A stretch of DNA of 11,581 bases from Candidatus Curtissbacteria bacterium RIFCSPHIGHO2_01_FULL_41_11. Its GTDB lineage: Bacteria; Patescibacteriota; Microgenomatia; Curtissbacterales; GWA2-41-24. The notes under the pieces were generated by a model. The model did not search any database. It had not been told where the DNA came from and was given only the letters and a program-made list of their open reading frames with translations. The first letter of the stretch is position 1. Each line of letters starts with the position of its first letter. Of this stretch, positions 6,556 through 11,572 are shown one piece after another. The translations under genes were made by a program, and so were the position numbers. Where the stretch lies: positions 39,608 to 51,188 of the forward strand of contig MFAZ01000040.1 of NCBI GenBank assembly GCA_001776335.1, written 5' to 3'.

Positions 6556-6569
6556 TTAGAATAGTTACA
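6555..6569 (+). promoter_or_regulatory. GTTAGA-N4-TTACA motif, copy 1
   Basis: First of three copies of GTTAGA-N4-TTACA in the crp upstream region; the centre here is ATAG. It overlaps the -35 region of the divergent PH-like gene. It is a candidate binding site for the adjacent Crp/Fnr protein, although it is not a clear palindrome. Confidence 0.4.
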
Positions 6570-6577
6570 GTTCATAT

Positions 6578-6592
6578 GTTAGATTGCTTACA
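6578..6592 (+). promoter_or_regulatory. GTTAGA-N4-TTACA motif, copy 2
   Basis: Second copy, with centre TTGC. It begins 23 bases after the start of copy 1, close to two helical turns, so both could present the same face of the DNA. Confidence 0.4.
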
Positions 6593-6629
6593 CAATTTTA
6601 TTTATGTCAAATTTCAGGGTACAACACAC

Positions 6630-6680
6630 TACAAATTTTTTGGTAGATTTTCAGTTAGAAAAATTACAAATTTTTTGTGA
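6630..6680 (+). repeat. direct repeat ACAAATTTTTTG, two copies 35 bp apart
   Basis: ACAAATTTTTTG occurs at 6631-6642 and again at 6666-6677 (TACAAATTTTTT when one base upstream is included). The second copy runs into the -35 box of the crp promoter. The A/T tract may bend DNA or act as an upstream element; a regulatory role is inferred only from position. Confidence 0.45.
6654..6668 (+). promoter_or_regulatory. GTTAGA-N4-TTACA motif, copy 3
   Basis: Third copy, with centre AAAA. It ends seven bases before the crp -35 box, a usual place for a transcription activator contacting RNA polymerase. Copies 1 and 3 also share the longer string CAGTTAGAA. Confidence 0.4.
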
Positions 6681-6704
6681 GGTAAATTACCACTGTGCTA
6701 GAAT
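6675..6704 (+). promoter_or_regulatory. promoter of the Crp/Fnr gene
   Basis: The -35 box TTGTGA (6675-6680), an 18-base spacer and the -10 box TAGAAT (6699-6704), extended by TGC, predict transcription starting at 6711, the first base of the GTG start codon. The message would be fully leaderless. Confidence 0.55.
6681..6691. promoter_or_regulatory. inverted repeat GGTAA-A-TTACC in the crp promoter spacer
   Basis: A perfect 5-bp inverted repeat lies between the -35 and -10 boxes of the crp promoter. A protein bound here would block polymerase, so it is a candidate operator, perhaps for autorepression. The arms are short and the assignment rests on position. Confidence 0.4.
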
Positions 6705-6710
6705 AGCGGC

Positions 6711-7370
6711 GTGAAGAAGTCTGGTCTTCATGAGCTGGACAGCATCTTTAGCAACCTTAAGCCAATCCATTTTAAGCGAGGAGAAATTGTTATAAGAGCC
6801 GGAGATGCTCCTGTCGGCATTTTTTACCTCAAAAGCGGTTATGTCAAGGTTTATTCCGTGTCTCGCGCCGGTGAGCAGTTAACTCTTATTATTTTCAAGC
6901 CGGGAGATATTTTTCCTGTTTCCTGGGCAATTAACAGTGCCAAAAGCGATTATTTTGTGGAAACCATGACACCGACGGTTTTTTGGAGGACAAGTGCGGA
7001 AGAATTTTTGGGCCAGATTTCAGATAAGCCAAAAGTTTTATTGGAGTTAAACCGCAGAATGATGGAGAGGTTCCTGGGGCTGATGAGGCGAATGGAGTAC
7101 ATGGTTTTTGGAAACGCCCTAAATAAAGTTTCTTCGATTCTTTTAATTTGTGCCGAAAGATTTGGAGATGCAAGTAAGGGGAAAATAATAATTAATGTTC
7201 CGCTGACCCATAATGAAATAGCCAATTTGGTGGGAATGAGTCGAGAAACGGTTAGTATTGAAATGAAAAAACTGGAGAAGAAAGGACTTATCGGTCATCA
7301 GGGGAGGCAGATAGTGATAAATGACGAGAGAAGATTAAGAAAAGAGTCCCAGCTGGATTTTATACAGTAG
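6711..7370 (+). CDS. Crp/Fnr-family transcriptional regulator
   Basis: This 219-residue regulator has the full Crp/Fnr layout: a cyclic-nucleotide-type beta-barrel sensor (about residues 18-100, with 'FKRGEIVIRAGDAPVGIFYLKSGYVKVY' and 'FKPGDIFP'), a long dimerisation helix (about 105-140) and a C-terminal winged HTH (about 163-205, 'LTHNEIANLVGMSRETVSIEMKKLEKKGLI'). It lacks the N-terminal cysteine cluster of FNR; Cys147 is the only cysteine. The phosphate-binding Arg-Ser of cAMP-binding CRP is not apparent at 'NSAKSDYFVE', so cAMP is unlikely and the ligand is unknown. In the recognition helix, Arg178 and Glu179 match CRP Arg180/Glu181, but the CRP Arg185 position is Ile183, so a different DNA site is expected. 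The GTG start fits a promoter that begins transcription exactly there. Its 3' end overlaps the convergent methyltransferase gene by 11 bases. Confidence 0.93.
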   Translation: MKKSGLHELDSIFSNLKPIHFKRGEIVIRAGDAPVGIFYLKSGYVKVYSVSRAGEQLTLIIFKPGDIFPVSWAINSAKSDYFVETMTPTVFWRTSAEEFLGQISDKPKVLLELNRRMMERFLGLMRRMEYMVFGNALNKVSSILLICAERFGDASKGKIIINVPLTHNEIANLVGMSRETVSIEMKKLEKKGLIGHQGRQIVINDERRLRKESQLDFIQ

Positions 7371-8040
7371 CGAGAAAAATTACCGACATTCCCAAATGCG
7401 AATATTTCTTCTTTTTAATTTTGAATCCCGATTCTTTTATCAGATTTTCCAATAGTTTGGCGTTGAATTCATGCAGGTGGGCGTTTTCCCAGACCCTGCC
7501 TTTTGTTTTGGTCCAAAAGTACCAAATAGTGCGAAAGAGGAGACTTCCGCTATCCATGGATATTATGGCTTTGCCTTCTTTTTTCAACACTCTTTTCATT
7601 TCCGTTAATGTTTTTTTAGGATCGACAACGTGTTCCAGCGTTTCTGTACAAACGATTAGACCGAATGTGTTGTTTCCAAAAGGAAGTTTGTGGGCATCGC
7701 CAACCACAAATTTTATATGGGGATATTTTTTCTTTGCAAACGAAATAGCATCTTCATAGCTATCCAGACCAATAATCTTTTTGGTTTTGAGGGCCTTTGC
7801 AATTTCTGCTGTTAACATGCCGCTTGAGCAGCCGACGTCAAGAGCTGATTCAACATCTTTTGGCAGAAGTTTTAGGACTTCATTAAGTTTTTTGGTATGC
7901 CAGAGTTTTTGAAGCAAATTATGTTTGATGCCCGAGTCGTAATAATCCGGAGGTACTTGTTTCCAAATTTCGAGAAGTTTTTTTTGGGGAACGCGAATGG
8001 GTTTTATACTCACGGCTTTACTTTTTGTTGATTCTAGCAA
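7360..8040 (-). CDS. class I SAM-dependent methyltransferase
   Basis: A Rossmann-fold methyltransferase of the Methyltransf_11 kind, transferring a methyl group from S-adenosylmethionine to an unknown acceptor. Motif I 'ALDVGCSSG' is at residues 66-74, the acidic residue at the end of strand 2 is Asp93 ('GLDSYEDAI'), 'VGDAHKLPF' (Asp115) follows, then 'LIVCTETLEHVVDP' and 'VLKKEGKAIISM'. There is no signal peptide or membrane segment, so it acts in the cytoplasm. Members near envelope genes often act on sugars, lipids or quinones, but nothing here decides. The longest frame starts at TTG 8040. However, an extended -10 box (TGC-TAGAAT) lies over codons 1-4 and would start transcription near 8024, which favours the in-frame GTG at 8013 (217 residues). 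Its 3' end overlaps the crp gene tail-to-tail. Confidence 0.9.
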   Translation of the reverse strand: MLESTKSKAVSIKPIRVPQKKLLEIWKQVPPDYYDSGIKHNLLQKLWHTKKLNEVLKLLPKDVESALDVGCSSGMLTAEIAKALKTKKIIGLDSYEDAISFAKKKYPHIKFVVGDAHKLPFGNNTFGLIVCTETLEHVVDPKKTLTEMKRVLKKEGKAIISMDSGSLLFRTIWYFWTKTKGRVWENAHLHEFNAKLLENLIKESGFKIKKKKYSHLGMSVIFLATV

Positions 8041-8060
8041 AATAATATTGTGTGTTACAA
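8031..8060 (-). promoter_or_regulatory. promoter of the methyltransferase gene
   Basis: Minus-strand TTGTAA (8060-8055), an 18-base spacer and TAGAAT (8036-8031) extended by TGC. This is the same architecture and nearly the same boxes as the crp promoter. The start would be near 8024, about 11 bases before the GTG at 8013. Its -35 box occupies the same bases as the -10 box of the divergent SGNH hydrolase promoter. Confidence 0.5.
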
Positions 8061-8061
8061 T
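8053..8061 (+). promoter_or_regulatory. extended -10 promoter of the second SGNH hydrolase
   Basis: TGT-TACAAT is an extended -10 element. Transcription would start near 8068, leaving about 17 bases before the GTG at 8085 and no Shine-Dalgarno sequence. The box overlaps the -35 of the divergent methyltransferase promoter. Confidence 0.5.
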
Positions 8062-8084
8062 GCTAAAAATCCTCCTTTAAACTT

Positions 8085-9350
8085 GTGAAATCCTTTCTGT
8101 TAAAACTTGTGTTAGTTTTTTTTGCTTTGTTTTTGGTGCTTAGTATTTTTGAGCTATTTTTACGGGTGTTTATTCGAGAGCCGGAAAATCTGGCAAAACT
8201 GCAATCTTCTTCCATGTTTCTATACGAAAACAAACCGAGTGCCGATTTTCCCTATGTGAGTTCTGAGTTTGATAACCCAATTCATATAAATGCAGACGGT
8301 TTTCGTGACAATGAGTTTAGCTTTGAAAAGGATGATGGTGAGTTTAGGATTGCAGTTTTAGGTGATTCATATGAAGAAGCACTGCAAGTAGCGCTTTCCG
8401 ATACATGGCAAAAAGTAATGGCTAGCAAGCTTTCAGGTGATTTGAATAAAAAAGTAGAATCTTTTAATTTTGGTGTTTCCGGTTACGGGACAGATCAAGA
8501 ATGGCTGACTCTGACACAGAAAGTATGGAAATTTTCTCCGGATTTGATAATTTTGGCTTTTTCTCCGAACGATGTCGGAGATACTTTTAAGAACAAACTT
8601 GTAAGAATTAGAGAATCTGATGATTTGTTCTTTTCTACGAATAAGAACAAACTTGTAAGAATTAGAGAATCTGATGATTTGTTCTTTTCTACGAATAAGA
8701 ACGAGCTGGTAAGACTAAACGGCGGGAAAATTGAAGTTATCAGTGCTCGCGAGCGGGCAGGAGGAAACTTTTTGGGTAGAATTGCCAGAGAAACGTACGT
8801 TTACCATACGATTATTAAGGCTTCCTCAGGAAATGAATTTTTAAAGCGGGTCGTCGATAAGGTCAGAGTTAAAATTTTGGGTTTTCCAAAAGAAGACAGA
8901 TTCTTTCTTTCAGATGCGCAACTTGTGCAGGGACCATTTGAGGTACTTGCTTCTCAGGTGAATCCACCTGCTGCGGTTGATCAAACCTGGGACATTGTTA
9001 GTGCTTTAGTTTCTGATATGGAAAAGCAGGCAAGAGAACATAACGCAGGGTTTTTGGTTACCGTGAACATTCCAAGGACTCAGGTTGACCCTATGAGCTG
9101 GGAGTCTATAAGAAAACAGTATCATTTGGATCTTGATACTTCTTCTTCATATCAGATAAACGAGAAGATGGACCAAATCGTCCGAGATTTGGGAGTAGAT
9201 TATTATGATCCAAGGAGTGATGCGATTGACTGGCTTGGGGAAAACGGGGATCTGCATTGGCCAATAGATGCCCACTTTAACGTCAACGGCAATCTTTTTA
9301 TGGGAACCAAAGTTGCAGAATATATAGAAGCTAATAAACTCGTTAAATAA
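8085..9350 (+). CDS. membrane-anchored SGNH hydrolase-like protein
   Basis: The 421-residue protein starts with one membrane segment (about residues 5-27) and continues with an SGNH-fold domain placed outside the membrane. Block I is 'IAVLGDSYEEA' with Ser95; block II is 'FGVSGYGTDQE' (Gly130); block III is 'AFSPNDVGD' with Asn162; the C-terminal 'HWPIDAHFNVNGN' supplies Asp395 and His397. 'INADGFRDNEF' before block I is typical of the larger SGNH proteins found with exopolysaccharide genes. A plausible role is removing or moving acyl groups on surface glycans, which is inference. Just after block III an 18-residue segment is exactly duplicated (residues 169-186 and 187-204), reflecting a 54-bp tandem repeat. 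The GTG start has no Shine-Dalgarno sequence but a suitable promoter. It is closed by the strong terminator at 9462-9497. Confidence 0.85.
   Translation: MKSFLLKLVLVFFALFLVLSIFELFLRVFIREPENLAKLQSSSMFLYENKPSADFPYVSSEFDNPIHINADGFRDNEFSFEKDDGEFRIAVLGDSYEEALQVALSDTWQKVMASKLSGDLNKKVESFNFGVSGYGTDQEWLTLTQKVWKFSPDLIILAFSPNDVGDTFKNKLVRIRESDDLFFSTNKNKLVRIRESDDLFFSTNKNELVRLNGGKIEVISARERAGGNFLGRIARETYVYHTIIKASSGNEFLKRVVDKVRVKILGFPKEDRFFLSDAQLVQGPFEVLASQVNPPAAVDQTWDIVSALVSDMEKQAREHNAGFLVTVNIPRTQVDPMSWESIRKQYHLDLDTSSSYQINEKMDQIVRDLGVDYYDPRSDAIDWLGENGDLHWPIDAHFNVNGNLFMGTKVAEYIEANKLVK
8589..8696 (+). repeat. perfect 54-bp tandem duplication in the SGNH gene
   Basis: Bases 8589-8642 and 8643-8696 are identical. 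Each copy encodes KNKLVRIRESDDLFFSTN. A third, diverged partial copy follows (KNELVRL, 8697 onward), which suggests the original segment was flanked by similar KN-LVR strings that let it double. The length is a multiple of three, so the frame is kept. Confidence 0.97.
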
Positions 9351-9461
9351 TATTCTCATTAATTTGATGGTTGACAAGGCTGCTTCAGCTTTGCAAGTAT
9401 TGATTTAGACCCCGATTAATTCAGGGTCAAGCCCTTTCAGTTAAGGTACTGGCCGGTATGT
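9351..9461. other. structured intergenic stretch after the SGNH gene
   Basis: No gene is visible. A perfect TTGACA lies at 9371-9376 without a well-placed -10 box. Two possible stem-loops follow: CAAGGCTG-CTT-CAGCTTTG (about 9375-9393, one G-U pair) and GACCC/GGGTC around an 11-base AT-rich loop (about 9408-9428). With the terminator downstream, this could be a small RNA or simply the structured 3' end of the SGNH transcript. Confidence 0.35.
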
Positions 9462-9497
9462 AAAAAGACCTCTGTAGCTACAAGAGGTCTTTTTTTT
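9462..9497 (+). terminator. strong rho-independent terminator
   Basis: A 12-bp stem, AAAAAGACCTCT paired with AGAGGTCTTTTT, surrounds a nine-base loop that can itself fold (GTA-GC-TAC). A T-run continues through 9497. It ends transcription of the SGNH hydrolase. The A-run before the stem would let it act on the minus strand too, but no minus-strand gene ends here. Confidence 0.9.
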
Positions 9498-9506
9498 GGT
9501 GAAGTT

Positions 9507-9535
9507 TTGCTTTGCCGAAGAGAAATTGGTAGAAT
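9507..9535 (+). promoter_or_regulatory. promoter of the ykuK-like gene
   Basis: TTGCTT (9507-9512), a 17-base spacer and TAGAAT (9530-9535), extended by TGG. The predicted start near 9542 leaves about six bases before the ATG at 9548. There is no Shine-Dalgarno sequence. Confidence 0.5.
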
Positions 9536-9547
9536 TCATTCTTAATT

Positions 9548-10039
9548 ATGGCTGATAAGACGATTCCACAAGTCTTTACAAGCCCTACTTACGGCCAGGT
9601 CGACTGGGAAGAGGCCCTTTCTAAAATGGCCTGGTTCATGGGGGTCGATACAACAGCTTCCTACGAAATTATTATCGGGACTGATTCCGAGGCGCAAAAC
9701 GGCACGGCAGATTATGTCTCCGCTTTAATTGTTCATAAAAAGGGCAGGGGCGGAATTTACTTCTGGGGCAGGCAAAAAGTAGAAAAAATCTTTTCTATGA
9801 AACAGCGAATCTGGCAGGAAGCATTGATGTCTCTTTCGATCGCCGAGAAGCTGGTTTTTGATTTTGCTCAAATGGGACTTGTTGATCTGAATCTTGAAAT
9901 TCACGTCGATGTCGGACCAAACGGTCCTACGCGGGAACTTATTGCCGATATCGTTGGAATGATTAAAGCAAACGGTTTCAGAGTCTCCGTAAAGCCCGCT
10001 TCCTGGGGCGCTTCACATGTTGCGGATAGGCACGTATAA
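9548..10039 (+). CDS. YkuK-type RNase H-like protein (DUF458)
   Basis: The 163-residue protein matches the YkuK family (DUF458, RNase H-like fold) along its length. Typical elements in order are 'IIIGTDSEAQ' (Asp46), 'ALIVHKKGRGGIYFWGRQ', 'MKQRIWQEALMSLSIAEKL' (Glu91), 'LEIHVDVGPNGPTRELIADIVGMIKANGF' (Asp121), and the C-terminal 'KPASWGASHVADRH' (Asp160). The spaced acidic residues are those expected of an RNase H-like metal site. Nuclease activity has to my knowledge not been established for the family, so the biological role is open. It is a soluble cytoplasmic protein. It has its own promoter and starts at an ATG close behind it. It lies upstream of the MgtE-like gene, but that gene has its own promoter, so an operon is uncertain. 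Confidence 0.88.
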   Translation: MADKTIPQVFTSPTYGQVDWEEALSKMAWFMGVDTTASYEIIIGTDSEAQNGTADYVSALIVHKKGRGGIYFWGRQKVEKIFSMKQRIWQEALMSLSIAEKLVFDFAQMGLVDLNLEIHVDVGPNGPTRELIADIVGMIKANGFRVSVKPASWGASHVADRHV

Positions 10040-10121
10040 CGTGCTTGCGGTCCTTGCTTCATCAATTTTGTTTGAGATTTTAACAAAATTTTTTCAGGTG
10101 CGGGGCTATCGGCACGTATAA
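10029..10121 (+). repeat. GGCACGTATAA, two direct copies around the end of ykuK
   Basis: The 11-mer occurs at 10029-10039, overlapping the stop codon of the YkuK-like gene, and again at 10111-10121. The first copy continues into a 6-bp hairpin, GCACGT-ATA-ACGTGC (10030-10044). The second contains a consensus TATAAT. Function unknown. Confidence 0.4.
10064..10094 (+). terminator. weak AT-rich terminator after ykuK
   Basis: AATTTTGTT (10064-10072) pairs with AACAAAATT (10082-10090) around a nine-base loop and is followed by four T. The stem has only one G-C pair, so termination would be weak. Confidence 0.35.
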
Positions 10122-10180
10122 TGTCGATTAAGACTTTGAGTACTCCACAGCCGTCTGCATTCATGTTTTTGAATTGCAAG

Positions 10181-10209
10181 ATCACAAATCTTTATTTTTT
10201 TCTTATAAT
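10181..10209 (+). promoter_or_regulatory. promoter of the MgtE-domain gene
   Basis: A perfect -10 box TATAAT (10204-10209) with ATCACA (10181-10186, 4/6 match to TTGACA) 17 bases upstream. The predicted transcription start is 10216, exactly the A of the ATG. This fixes the start codon and implies a leaderless mRNA. Confidence 0.6.
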
Positions 10210-10215
10210 AGACAT

Positions 10216-10776
10216 ATGAAGTCTCCGAATTATTTTTCAATTACGGATGATATCCAAGAAGGAGTCTTGCATTTGGTCCGCTCGAGGTTGCCCTGGCTTA
10301 TTGTGGGATTGATTTTGGGAACTATTGTTACTTTCATGGTTTCCAGATTTGGAGGTTTGCTTGCTACAGATCCAAACCTGGTATTTTTTATTCCTGTAAT
10401 TGTTTACCTGGCCGATGCGGTTGGAGAACAAACAGAAAATGTTTACGTCAGAAACCTTTCTACTTTTAAAGATAATTTTCTTCAGTATTTGTCGAAAGAA
10501 ATTTTGGTGGGAGTTTTGCTGGGAATAATTTTGGGGTTTTTGATAGGACTTGTTGCCAACTTTTGGCTGGGATCTTTGCAAACAGCACTAACTGTTGGTT
10601 TTGCAATGTTTTTGAATGTGACAATTGCCCCGGTTATTGCTGTTGTTGTGCCGGAAGTTCTTTTCAAGGAGCATGTTGACCCAGCACTTGGCGGAGGACC
10701 CTTTACTACCGGAATTCAGCAAGGATTAAGTCTTCTAATTTATTTTTTGGTAGCGACAGCCATTATTTTGTCCTAG
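10216..10776 (+). CDS. stand-alone MgtE-type membrane domain (divalent cation transporter)
   Basis: The 186-residue protein matches the integral-membrane domain of MgtE magnesium channels but lacks the cytoplasmic N and CBS domains. About five hydrophobic segments are seen (roughly residues 27-46, 54-68, 95-117, 122-148 and 170-185). Family motifs are 'VIVYLADAVGEQTENVYVRNLS' (Asp67, Gln72), the KE of 'YLSKEILVGVLLG', and 'HVDPALGGGPFTTGIQQGLSLLIYF'. In the last motif Gln169 lies where MgtE of Thermus has the metal-coordinating Asp of 'SDVTGLLIY', if the alignment by eye is right. Transport of Mg2+ or another divalent cation is likely but ion specificity could differ. Without CBS domains, gating by cytoplasmic Mg2+ of the usual kind is absent. 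The ATG at 10216 is chosen because a consensus promoter begins transcription there; an in-frame TTG at 10174 lies upstream of that promoter's -10 box. Confidence 0.85.
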   Translation: MKSPNYFSITDDIQEGVLHLVRSRLPWLIVGLILGTIVTFMVSRFGGLLATDPNLVFFIPVIVYLADAVGEQTENVYVRNLSTFKDNFLQYLSKEILVGVLLGIILGFLIGLVANFWLGSLQTALTVGFAMFLNVTIAPVIAVVVPEVLFKEHVDPALGGGPFTTGIQQGLSLLIYFLVATAIILS

Positions 10777-10795
10777 GGGTATTTTGTAGTTTCTC

Positions 10796-10837
10796 CAAAA
10801 CAAAAGCCCACGTCAAACGCGATGGGCTTCTGTTTTA
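10796..10837. terminator. bidirectional rho-independent terminator
   Basis: The GC-rich core AAGCCCA/TGGGCTT is extended by AAAACA/TGTTTT across a one-base mismatch, with a small CGT-CAA-ACG loop hairpin inside. T-rich ends exist on both strands, so it can stop both the MgtE-domain gene and the facing secreted-protein gene. Confidence 0.85.
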
Positions 10838-10861
10838 AAATATTCTATTTTTGCAATCCTC

Positions 10862-10877
10862 ACTCGCTTACGCGAGT
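10862..10877. repeat. small hairpin ACTCGC-TTAC-GCGAGT
   Basis: A perfect 6-bp inverted repeat lies between the terminator and the 3' end of the secreted-protein gene. It is much richer in GC than its surroundings. A T/A-rich stretch lies on each side, but no immediate T-run, so it may be a second, weak terminator or a small repeated palindrome. Confidence 0.4.
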
Positions 10878-10906
10878 TGCGGGTCTAAAAATATTCGATT
10901 GTTAAA

Positions 10907-11503
10907 TTACTTTTTGCGTTTTTGGGACGCTTTTCTTCTGGTTGATGACTTTCGAGTTGTTGATTTTGTCGGTGTTTCATCTTCTTCTTTGGTGTACCAC
11001 CAGGCGGCGATAATGACCAGGGCAACTACCACAAGAATGACAAGAGCCGTGTTTTTGTCGAATCCGGATGTTTGCGCCGGAGATGGACTGGCGGGTGGAG
11101 TGCTTTTAAATTTTACGGTTGTTGTGACCGGTGGTGTAAGAGAAGCATGATTATTTGCAACAAGTTCTGCACGAAGAGTATGATCCCCATAAGGAACATC
11201 GGAGTAGGTGGTAGTGTCTTCGGTAACTTTTCTAGCCGATTCTTTTGTTGGGTTAGTGTCGTCTAACCATACATGTACGTGGCCCTGCCCGCGAACCGGC
11301 GAGGTTGTTTTTTGATAATCAGTAAGCTGGAAATTTTCAGTAGAGAACAATATAGGAACCTTGTTTCCGTAAATAGTTTGTCCTTCTCCAGGCGTAATTA
11401 TTTTTAAGGACGGTGAAGAGGCGGGAGTTTGGGCAAATACGCTGTTTGTAAAAAGAAGAGCGGTTACTGCAGTTACTGGCAAAATGCGAGCTAGTCGATT
11501 CAT
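10907..11503 (-). CDS. secreted, C-terminally membrane-anchored protein with a GHVHVWLDD domain
   Basis: The 198-residue protein has a clear signal peptide (MNRLARILPV...SVFA, likely cut after Ala24). An extracellular all-beta domain follows (about residues 32-133), with 'ITPGEGQTIYGNKVPILFSTENF', 'GQGHVHVWLDD' (73-82) and 'YGDHTLRAELVANNHASLTPPV' (105-126). This pattern of HVHxxxD followed by GxHtLraxLvxxxH resembles the DUF4399-type domains of bacterial and archaeal surface proteins; several His residues could bind metal. A Pro/Ser linker (135-145), one membrane segment (about 152-170), an acidic patch and a Lys/Arg/Thr-rich cytoplasmic tail of some 20 residues complete it. Ligand and role are unknown. 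The ATG start has a promoter about 11 bases ahead and no Shine-Dalgarno sequence. Confidence 0.85.
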   Translation of the reverse strand: MNRLARILPVTAVTALLFTNSVFAQTPASSPSLKIITPGEGQTIYGNKVPILFSTENFQLTDYQKTTSPVRGQGHVHVWLDDTNPTKESARKVTEDTTTYSDVPYGDHTLRAELVANNHASLTPPVTTTVKFKSTPPASPSPAQTSGFDKNTALVILVVVALVIIAAWWYTKEEDETPTKSTTRKSSTRRKASQKRKK

Positions 11504-11520
11504 GTTTTCAAACAGAAGTC

Positions 11521-11551
11521 ATTCTATGCCACTGGCTGTAAATGGTGTCAA
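11521..11551 (-). promoter_or_regulatory. promoter of the secreted-protein gene
   Basis: Minus-strand TTGACA (11551-11546), a long 19-base spacer and TAGAAT (11526-11521). The predicted start near 11514 leaves about 11 bases before the ATG. The -35 and following bases (TTGACACCA) also occur in the promoter at 4022-4030. Confidence 0.55.
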
Positions 11552-11559
11552 TAGTGATT

Positions 11560-11565
11560 TATATT
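11560..11565 (+). promoter_or_regulatory. possible -10 box for a rightward gene
   Basis: TATATT lies so that transcription would begin at 11572, one base before the ATG at 11573. This follows the leaderless spacing seen at other genes here, but no -35 box is clear. Confidence 0.3.
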
Positions 11566-11572
11566 TACCCAG

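Noticed and set aside
6711..7370. Crp/Fnr protein as an oxygen sensor (FNR) or a cAMP receptor (CRP)
   Set aside because: The N-terminal iron-sulfur cysteines are absent, and the cAMP phosphate-binding Arg-Ser pair is not visible; only the family is supported.
8071..8078. AAAGGAGG on the minus strand as ribosome binding site of the methyltransferase
   Set aside because: It is about 30 bases from the TTG at 8040 and no usable start codon lies at a proper distance; the predicted transcript begins downstream of it.
9901..10185. Open minus-strand frame of 94 codons over the end of the ykuK-like gene and the gap after it
   Set aside because: Half of it is antisense to a well-conserved gene, no Shine-Dalgarno sequence or well-placed promoter is seen, and the translated sequence matches no family I recognise.
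10174..10215. TTG at 10174 as start of the MgtE-domain protein
   Set aside because: A consensus TATAAT lies downstream of it and predicts transcription from 10216, the ATG; the added 14 residues have no family character.
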